64,000 nt of DNA from Methylobacillus flagellatus KT. Its GTDB lineage: Bacteria > Pseudomonadota > Gammaproteobacteria > Burkholderiales > Methylophilaceae. The notes beneath the pieces are model-generated. The model was not told the DNA's origin. It made no database searches and was given only the letters and a program-made list of their open reading frames with translations. Position numbers and translations under genes: made by a program. Where the stretch lies: assembly GCF_000013705.1 (NCBI RefSeq), contig NC_007947.1:806001-870000 (forward strand), written 5' to 3'. Positions 59,498 through 64,000 of this stretch are shown one piece after another. Within the stretch, counting starts at the first letter, position 1. Each line of letters begins with the position of its first letter.

Positions 59498-59935
59498 ATG
59501 TCATTCAAACATTTCAATAATTTTTCATTGAGCAATGAGAATACGCCCGAGGCCATTGATTGGCTGTTGGAAGTCGGATGGCATTACACCACCATGCAGG
59601 AAAATGAAGCGATGCAGATTGCCAGAGTTAACCGTACGACCTGGGGACGCTGGCGCAAAGGCCAAATCAAGATTCCACCGGCAACACTGGAATTGCTACG
59701 GCTTCATGCCTTCGGCCATACGATGTGCAATTTGCACAGGCAATGGGATGATTTCCGCTTCAGGCGCGATGCTCTCATCACGCCAGATGGACGGGAAATG
59801 CGACCCGCAGACCTCAAGGCCGTTTTTGTATGGAAGCAGATGTGCCTATACAACAGGACTAGCGCCGAGCGGCAAGATATTTATAATAGGCTGCGCTTGG
59901 TTTATGGCGACAATTACCAACACGCGATAGCTTAA
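59498..59935 (+). CDS. Phage HTH-like protein (resembles DUF3653)
   Basis: 145 residues from ATG 59498, which has an excellent AAAGGAG site eight bases upstream. The stretch MQIARVNRTTWGRWRKGQIK looks like a helix-turn-helix, followed by PPATLELLRLHAFG; similar proteins (DUF3653 type, from memory) occur in small phages of Xanthomonas relatives. A role in replication or gene control is a guess. The reading frame is in phase with the truncated receptor upstream; the ribosome site shows it is a separate gene. Confidence 0.72.
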   Translation: MSFKHFNNFSLSNENTPEAIDWLLEVGWHYTTMQENEAMQIARVNRTTWGRWRKGQIKIPPATLELLRLHAFGHTMCNLHRQWDDFRFRRDALITPDGREMRPADLKAVFVWKQMCLYNRTSAERQDIYNRLRLVYGDNYQHAIA

Positions 59936-59944
59936 GGGGAAAGA

Positions 59945-60130
59945 ATGAATAAATACGAAATTGAACACCTTGAGAAAGACAGCGGAAAGACATTCCCTGT
60001 CATTATTGAGGCTGAAACGGCCGAGGATGCTTGGTTTATTGCCAACATCAACGCAGAGCGCGACATCAGCATTCAAGGCCACGGAGAACCCGTTCTTGTG
60101 CCTATTGGCATCAAAGCATTCAAAGAATAA
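59945..60130 (+). CDS. Small acidic protein of the prophage
   Basis: 61 residues (MNKYEIEHLEKDSGKTF...), no membrane segment, with a GGGGAAAG site before ATG 59945. It follows the HTH-like gene by nine bases. Not recognised. Contains EAETAEDAWFIANI, which may form a helix followed by short strands. Confidence 0.65.
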   Translation: MNKYEIEHLEKDSGKTFPVIIEAETAEDAWFIANINAERDISIQGHGEPVLVPIGIKAFKE

Positions 60131-60144
60131 GAAAGGTAAAAAAA

Positions 60145-60519
60145 ATGAAAACAATCACCCTATCGCTTATCACCGCCCTGACCCTGGCTGGCTGCGCGTC
60201 AACTCAGACTTACAAGGCACCCACACAGAACTACAGACTAAAAGGCCAAGATAACGCCATCACAATTAATGGCGCTATTTTTTCCCAAAAGAAACATGAA
60301 CTTGACACGCCCAAGCTAACAGCTGGAATTTATATCAATGGAAGCCTTTATATAGAAGTTCCGCTAGATAGACAAGGTAACGGCCAAGCAACAGGCGGCA
60401 CTTTTGAAGATAAAAGCACCGAGGCATCTTGCCATAGCAAACCCGTTGCAAAAGGCATCGCCAATATAGATTGCATGGTTTTCATCGACAATGAAAAGAC
60501 CGTCACCCTTACGTTTTAA
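60145..60519 (+). CDS. Prophage lipoprotein
   Basis: 124 residues from ATG 60145 with a GAAAGG site. A lipoprotein signal peptide (MKTITLSLITALTLAGCAST, lipobox LAGC) precedes a beta-rich domain with two cysteines (EASC and IDCMVF). It belongs to the plus-strand module and is followed by a terminator. A surface lipoprotein carried by a prophage could exclude superinfecting phage or alter the host, but no family is recognised. Confidence 0.7.
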   Translation: MKTITLSLITALTLAGCASTQTYKAPTQNYRLKGQDNAITINGAIFSQKKHELDTPKLTAGIYINGSLYIEVPLDRQGNGQATGGTFEDKSTEASCHSKPVAKGIANIDCMVFIDNEKTVTLTF

Positions 60520-60593
60520 CGCTTGATAAAACGGCCTGTACGCTTCGAACGTGCAGGCTTTTTTGTTGCCTTACGCTTTTTTCTGGTAGCCAT
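60516..60593 (-). CDS. 25-residue highly basic peptide
   Basis: ATG 60593 preceded by GAAAGGG; the peptide MATRKKRKATKKPARSKRTG... has Arg or Lys at about half its positions. Its coding sequence overlaps the plus-strand terminator and ends just inside the convergent lipoprotein gene. Very basic short proteins condense DNA in some small icosahedral phages (for example protein J of microviruses), but here the small size makes it uncertain. Confidence 0.45.
   Translation of the reverse strand: MATRKKRKATKKPARSKRTGRFIKR
60534..60564 (+). terminator. Terminator of the prophage plus-strand module
   Basis: GCCTGTACG, a short loop, CGTGCAGGC and then TTTTTT: nine pairs with one G-U. Ends the 59498-60519 module. 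Confidence 0.9.
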
Positions 60594-60735
60594 ATCTAAC
60601 AACCCTTTCCAGTGAATCTATACGACGATGTGCTGTATCAACATCCCTGCGCAGGTATTTGATATGCACTCCGATGGCGGCATAACTGCCCACGAATGAG
60701 CAGAGCGCCGCCAGCCCTGGCATCAGCCAATCCAT
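60571..60735 (-). CDS. Small membrane protein with cytoplasmic coiled-coil-like tail
   Basis: 54 residues: membrane helix MPGLAALCSFVGSYAAIGV, then YLRRDVDTAHRRIDSLERVV, an amphipathic helix. ATG overlaps the previous stop (TAATG). Could be holin- or spanin-like; not assigned. Confidence 0.6.
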   Translation of the reverse strand: MDWLMPGLAALCSFVGSYAAIGVHIKYLRRDVDTAHRRIDSLERVVRYGYQKKA

Positions 60736-60872
60736 TACAGAATAGCCATTACCACAGCGCCTACCGCATTCACGGTATTTGCTGCCTGCTCACCAAAGAT
60801 CGCACCAGCAGCAACGCCGATTGCGGCCCATGTACTACGCGCATCAAAGAGCGCTTTCAATTTCTCACGCAT
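60735..60872 (-). CDS. 45-residue membrane protein (holin-like)
   Basis: Start ATG 60872 follows GGGGGGA. Residues 14-45 are almost entirely hydrophobic or small (STWAAIGVAAGAIFGEQAAN), compatible with one or two helices. Lies between the glycine-rich membrane protein gene and the 54-residue protein gene. A holin is the obvious guess in a cluster with a lysozyme; alternatively a virion membrane protein. Confidence 0.6.
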   Translation of the reverse strand: MREKLKALFDARSTWAAIGVAAGAIFGEQAANTVNAVGAVVMAIL

Positions 60873-60884
60873 ATTCCCCCCGAG

Positions 60885-61277
60885 TTACCAAGAACCGGTA
60901 GCACCATGCCCACCGAATGAGCCGCCACCGCCTATAAAATCAACCTGCCCACTGGTGAACAAGTCATTAAATTGCCATGCGATAAAATCGCCCGCATCGC
61001 AATATCTTGAAGCGTCCCAAGAATTACCTAGACGCTTTGCCATTTCGCATTTGCTCTCATTGGTGCGAGGCACCCCCAGCAGGTCGCCAACACCCACCAC
61101 CACCCCGCCCCCAACGCTCCCAGCGAGACTACCAACACCGCTAATTGCACCCGCAACCGCATCTTGTGCCGCTGCCGCCACACTGCCTTTTTTTATGATG
61201 TACAGAGCGACCCCCGCCGCGCCCAACATCCAGAACCAAGGCGGGATTGCATCCAGTGCTTTCAGCGCCTTATACAT
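60885..61277 (-). CDS. Glycine-rich membrane protein of the prophage
   Basis: 130 residues from ATG 61277, which overlaps the end of the 59-residue gene by eight bases. Helix WFWMLGAAGVALYIIKKG, then a Gly/Ala/Val-rich stretch AISGVGSLAGSVGGGVVVGV, a cysteine pair region (ESKCEMAKRL, SRYCDAG), and a GGGGSFGGHG tail. Could be a virion membrane protein. Not recognised. Confidence 0.65.
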   Translation of the reverse strand: MYKALKALDAIPPWFWMLGAAGVALYIIKKGSVAAAAQDAVAGAISGVGSLAGSVGGGVVVGVGDLLGVPRTNESKCEMAKRLGNSWDASRYCDAGDFIAWQFNDLFTSGQVDFIGGGGSFGGHGATGSW

Positions 61278-61449
61278 TGATGACCCCGTTGTTATTTGTC
61301 GCATTGTTGCCCGTTATATTGTCCGACCATGACGGCGCGTATTGCGTGGGCCAGAACAAAGCCTGTTCCGTCTTTTTCTGGTAGCGCGTCAGCAGCAGGA
61401 ATGCACCAACGCCAAGGCCAACCACGGCCAGAATCTGAATTGTTTTCAT
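61270..61449 (-). CDS. 59-residue single-pass membrane protein
   Basis: MKTIQILAVVGLGVGAFLLL followed by TRYQKK, then a polar Asn-rich tail (NNATNNNGVINV). Starts ten bases after the lysozyme stop. Topology: N-terminal helix, basic cluster, hydrophilic tail. Confidence 0.62.
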   Translation of the reverse strand: MKTIQILAVVGLGVGAFLLLTRYQKKTEQALFWPTQYAPSWSDNITGNNATNNNGVINV

Positions 61450-61458
61450 ACGTTCACC

Positions 61459-62094
61459 TTATGCAAGAAACAGCGCCCGCTCATTGGCACGGCGCTTGAC
61501 CAAACCGGCCATGACAACGCCGCCAGACATGCGCCACGCCGGGAATTGATTCGCGGCCCCCTGATAGTCCCCGGCATTCAGCAGCTTGAGCAGTGTTGAG
61601 CGGCTGAAAGCGCCTGAACCTACGTTGAACACGAATGACACCAGGGCGTCATATTGATTTTGCGTCAGCGGCACCTTTACCAAGCGATTGACGGCGGATT
61701 CTGCATCAACCAGATCAGATACCAGCAAGCGCGTTGCTTCCGCTTCCGTGATCGTCCATAAATCCTCAAACGTCCCGAGCTTATGGCCGTACCCGATTGT
61801 TGGATAACCTTTCGCCTTTTGCCCCCTGGCAAGCGGCTGGCCTGTTGCATCGTCATATCTGACAAGCTTTAAGCCCTCTTCTTGTTTGATTTTTGCCAGC
61901 CCGTTAAGGCTTATGCGCATTCCAGATGCTGGCATTACTGTATTGCTCATTTGAAGAAAATCCCCCGTAATTCCATCAAGCCAGCCCGTACCCTCGCCGT
62001 CCGGCGTTGTTACAGTGTCGCTATTGTTGAGATAGCGCCAGATCATATAACCGCCGAACCCCAAGGCAAGGCCGGTAATGATGTTTTTAAGCAC
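61459..62094 (-). CDS. Membrane-anchored T4-type lysozyme (GH24 endolysin)
   Basis: Hydrolyses peptidoglycan glycan strands. GTG 62094 with AAGGGG upstream; 211 residues. Residues 2-22 form a membrane anchor (LKNIITGLALGFGGYMIWRY), then a linker, and the catalytic domain from about 65. Catalytic residues are E73, D82 and T99 (QEEGLKLVRYDDATG ... PTIGYGH). The E-8-D spacing is normal, but 16 residues instead of 5 lie between D and T. It overlaps the upstream gene by eight bases. Either lysis enzyme or a virion-membrane muramidase. Confidence 0.85.
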   Translation of the reverse strand: MLKNIITGLALGFGGYMIWRYLNNSDTVTTPDGEGTGWLDGITGDFLQMSNTVMPASGMRISLNGLAKIKQEEGLKLVRYDDATGQPLARGQKAKGYPTIGYGHKLGTFEDLWTITEAEATRLLVSDLVDAESAVNRLVKVPLTQNQYDALVSFVFNVGSGAFSRSTLLKLLNAGDYQGAANQFPAWRMSGGVVMAGLVKRRANERALFLA

Positions 62095-62308
62095 CGGCCA
62101 GCCCCTTGATGATGGTTTGCGCCTGGAGTAAGTCATCTGGCGACATATCGACAACGAGCATTGGCAGATGGACGGCCAATTGCGCGGCGCTGATGCTGCG
62201 CGATGTTTCTTGCTCTACTTCTTGCGATTCGCCGCCACCCTCCACAACTACGGTAACAACTTCACTCACTGTTAAATTGCCGTATTCATCGAAAGTAAAA
62301 GTTTTCAT
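62087..62308 (-). CDS. Small acidic prophage protein
   Basis: 73 residues from ATG 62308, which has GAGGAAAA before it; the open frame reaches 62320, overlapping the stop of the preceding gene. Begins MKTFTFDEYGNLTVSEVVTV, acidic in the middle, hydrophobic helix near VHLPMLVVDM. Not recognised. Confidence 0.62.
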   Translation of the reverse strand: MKTFTFDEYGNLTVSEVVTVVVEGGGESQEVEQETSRSISAAQLAVHLPMLVVDMSPDDLLQAQTIIKGLAGA

Positions 62309-62316
62309 TTTTTTCC

Positions 62317-62676
62317 TCATAAAAGCGAGTAAATAACCTGCATCATTCCACCATCCCGATTTTTGTTACTGATGAAATACACCCCCAAACCAGCTGGCAC
62401 AAAAAATTCCCTATCCAGCTTCAAAATATCGGCATCGCTGTTTGTGAAAGCAGAATATCCAGATGTAATTGCCAGCGCCTGACCATCAAAAATATTTGCC
62501 GGCGCACTAGTCTTTACAATCAATGACGAAAGAACCGCCGGCCCCCGCACCATGGATGCAGCTGCATGAATGATGCAGCCCCTTGCATTTGCGGCAGGTG
62601 AGATGACTTCTTGAGCCACATTTACCCCAGCAACTATGCCAGCCAACCAGCATGCGCCGTATCGAATTGGCCTCAT
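62317..62676 (-). CDS. Prophage protein with N-terminal hydrophobic helix and beta-rich domain
   Basis: 119 residues. RYGACWLAGIVAGVNVA is hydrophobic; the C-terminal half (FVPAGLGVYFISNKNRDGG) has the look of small beta-sandwich phage structural proteins. Its ATG overlaps the previous stop (TGATG), so translation is coupled. Possibly a spike or minor capsid protein. Confidence 0.6.
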   Translation of the reverse strand: MRPIRYGACWLAGIVAGVNVAQEVISPAANARGCIIHAAASMVRGPAVLSSLIVKTSAPANIFDGQALAITSGYSAFTNSDADILKLDREFFVPAGLGVYFISNKNRDGGMMQVIYSLL

Positions 62677-63275
62677 CAGTAGCTACCCTCCCACACCATG
62701 ACATTCGGATTGCTGGCAGCATTACCTATGGCGATCAAGACGCCAGTGAACACGGCACCGCCTATAAATTCGATGCTTTCACCCGGCCCCAATTCCCAAC
62801 CATTGCCCACGGATACCGAGCCAGAGGAAACCCAAATAGTGCCGACCTCATCCTGATTTTTTATAGATATAAATGCCCGGTTCGGATTGACCGCGGCCAG
62901 CTCCCCGGCTGATGTTGTAATCGTCCGGCGCACAAGGTTACTATTGCCAACTTGCACCGCACTACGCAGATTGTTGACATTCACCCCACCCGGCACCGAG
63001 ACTCCCCCGGATACTTTGGCAGAGCCGACACGCGCCCCGCCGGTGCCGACAAACAGGCGTATTTCCTCTTCCCCTACCCCACCATGCCCCAATATCAGTC
63101 GCTTGAATTCGCCGATATTGGCCTCTTCCCCTTCATCTAAGGTGAAGTCATCGCCGTTTTCCGTGCGGACGCGCACCGGGACAAGGGCTTTTTCAATGCG
63201 GATATAGTCGCCAGTCAAAGCCGGTATTTCTTCCCCGCCCGCCTGGACTTTAAACGTATAAAGTTTGAGACTCAT
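62676..63275 (-). CDS. Beta-rich phage structural protein
   Basis: 199 residues. N-terminal domain LYTFKVQAGGEEIPALTGDY, a Gly/Val-rich linker (GGVSVPGGVNVNNLR), then RRTITTSAGELAAVNPNRAF followed by ISIKNQDEVGTIWVSSG and ELGPGESIEFIGG. The pattern NPNRAxxxIxNQ...LxPGE recurs in many phage surface proteins of different types. No transmembrane segment. Probable virion protein. Confidence 0.7.
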   Translation of the reverse strand: MSLKLYTFKVQAGGEEIPALTGDYIRIEKALVPVRVRTENGDDFTLDEGEEANIGEFKRLILGHGGVGEEEIRLFVGTGGARVGSAKVSGGVSVPGGVNVNNLRSAVQVGNSNLVRRTITTSAGELAAVNPNRAFISIKNQDEVGTIWVSSGSVSVGNGWELGPGESIEFIGGAVFTGVLIAIGNAASNPNVMVWEGSY

Positions 63276-63276
63276 T

Positions 63277-63741
63277 TCAGCGCTTCCGATTGAAGTAGAA
63301 ATAGAGCGCGGCCAGCCCGGCCACTACCCACAGTGTTTTGTTTGTCAGCTTTTCTTGCGTCAGCTCGGGATTGGTGGAATCAGAGACGTATTGCATGGCC
63401 TGATTGCCTGCCTTTTCTGCAAAGCCGAGTGCCTGAATATTGGCCTGCTGTACCGCATCCAGAAACTTGACCGTCAACCCGGCCACGGTATCGACGGATT
63501 TACCAGCAAGATCAATCGCGCCACCGTCCAGAAAGCTGATTACAGAATTTGCCCCCGCCGAAAAATTTCCGCCAAAGAAGGTTCCATCCCCGATATTGAC
63601 GCCCTTGCTACCCGCGACATTGTTCACAGCCAGAGGCGTATCAATATCTTGAAGGGTTAGAGGCGCCTGGATATTTTCGTTAAATGTGGCACTGGCTGAC
63701 CCCTTGTAACCCGTTAAACTCACCGATTCAGGCATTGCCAT
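63277..63741 (-). CDS. Prophage protein with C-terminal membrane anchor
   Basis: 154 residues, beginning MAMPESVSLTGYKGSA just after the preceding stop (TAAATG). The first 125 residues are soluble and rich in Ala, Gly and Asn (GDGTFFGGNFSAGANSV); residues 133-150 (LWVVAGLAALYFYFNRKR) form a membrane anchor with a basic end. Not recognised. Confidence 0.65.
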   Translation of the reverse strand: MAMPESVSLTGYKGSASATFNENIQAPLTLQDIDTPLAVNNVAGSKGVNIGDGTFFGGNFSAGANSVISFLDGGAIDLAGKSVDTVAGLTVKFLDAVQQANIQALGFAEKAGNQAMQYVSDSTNPELTQEKLTNKTLWVVAGLAALYFYFNRKR

Positions 63742-64000
63742 TTACAGCCACCCTCTCTTTTTTGCATATACAAACCCCAGCCCGATCGCCGCCAGCACGG
63801 CGATATGAATCGGGTTTTCGAGATCAATCAGCGGCTTGTTATAGACTGGTGCACTGGTGTTTGTCGGTGCAAACGCGCCCAGCCCCGAATATGCCGCGCT
63901 GGAATTGGTTTCCGTATCAGAACCGAACAAACCGCCACCCCCACCTAATAAAGCCAGCCCGGCAAGCCAGGGATTGCCAGAGGCGAGCGCACCCGCTCCG
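63742..64000 (-). CDS. Prophage membrane protein, start outside window
   Basis: The visible part is 85 residues and the frame is still open at the window edge. It starts with ALASGNPWLAGLALLGGGGG, continues with a polar region (APTNTSAPVYNKP), and ends in a helix IHIAVLAAIGLGFVYAKKRG. An internal TTG at 63930 could be mistaken for the start. Two hydrophobic stretches suggest a membrane protein of the virion or the infected cell. Confidence 0.62.
   Translation of the reverse strand, partial: GAGALASGNPWLAGLALLGGGGGLFGSDTETNSSAAYSGLGAFAPTNTSAPVYNKPLIDLENPIHIAVLAAIGLGFVYAKKRGWL

Larger units (their letters stand above)
59367..64000. mobile_element. Left part of a prophage, probably a tailless membrane-containing virus (continues past window)
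   Basis: From the receptor break to the right edge all genes are small and have no housekeeping relatives. Three plus-strand genes face a minus-strand chain of at least ten overlapping genes that includes a lysozyme and many single-pass membrane proteins. No integrase, terminase, portal, tail or capsid gene is seen within the visible 4.6 kb. The right end is not in the window. Confidence 0.7.

Noticed and set aside
60031..60144. Upstream extension of the prophage lipoprotein frame
   Set aside because: It overlaps the 61-residue gene and lacks a ribosome site, whereas ATG 60145 has one and begins a lipoprotein signal.
1..64000. tRNA, rRNA, insertion sequences, CRISPR arrays
   Set aside because: None seen by eye; no clover-leaf-like or regularly spaced repeat array, and no transposase. 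A dedicated search could find something I missed.

Overview
The window looks like a chromosomal segment of a betaproteobacterium of the Methylophilaceae (Methylobacillus-like). The reasons are the gene content and order (hemH, hrcA, nadK, recN, bamE, dapB, carAB, greA, yhbY/rlmE, ftsH, folP, glmM; suhB opposite trmJ-cysE-iscR-isc), the Gram-negative envelope genes and the moderately GC-rich coding style. The genus is inferred from general knowledge and was not checked against any database.

Layout. Bases 1-1.7 kb are the AT-rich end of a surface-polysaccharide locus: the 3' end of one gene and a glycosyltransferase broken by a frameshift. From 1.7 to 5.8 kb lies a minus-strand ADP-heptose/LPS-core operon (hldD-gmhA-hldE-waaF). 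From 5.9 to 28.9 kb there is mostly housekeeping: haem, heat-shock repression, NAD phosphorylation, DNA repair, outer-membrane assembly, lysine and carbamoyl-phosphate synthesis, transcript cleavage, rRNA methylation, proteolysis, folate and peptidoglycan precursors. It ends in a small membrane-lipid group (PAP2 phosphatase, phospholipase C-like protein, dgkA, an outer-membrane barrel, a GT4 glycosyltransferase) and dadA. From 28.9 to 32.9 kb is pstSCAB with a Pho box. prfB (with its programmed +1 frameshift) and lysS follow, then a bactofilin, a SulP transporter/beta-carbonic anhydrase pair, a Pho-box-preceded phosphate-type porin and a large MASE1-PAS-GGDEF-EAL regulator.

From 44.5 to 53.6 kb is a complete Fe-S assembly locus read on the minus strand (trmJ-cysE-iscR-desulfurase-iscS-iscU-iscA-hscB-hscA-fdx) with suhB divergent. 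It carries two cysteine desulfurases in tandem, and a near-consensus IscR operator that overlaps the end of cysE. From 53.8 to 58.2 kb two paralogous NarL-type two-component pairs face each other. The same 15-bp inverted repeat (CGGGA-N5-TCCC) occurs before each kinase and between the two regulators. A TonB-dependent receptor gene follows and is cut off after its first third.

From about 59.37 kb to the end of the window is a foreign element, probably a prophage. It has a short plus-strand module (HTH-like phage protein, 61-aa protein, lipoprotein) ending in a terminator. Facing it is a tightly overlapping minus-strand chain of at least ten small genes, mostly single-pass membrane proteins, with a membrane-anchored T4-type lysozyme, a beta-rich phage structural protein and a tiny very basic peptide. 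No tail, terminase or portal gene is visible. The pattern fits a small tailless, membrane-containing virus; this is the most interesting item here, but the capsid, ATPase and integrase genes that would prove it lie outside the window.
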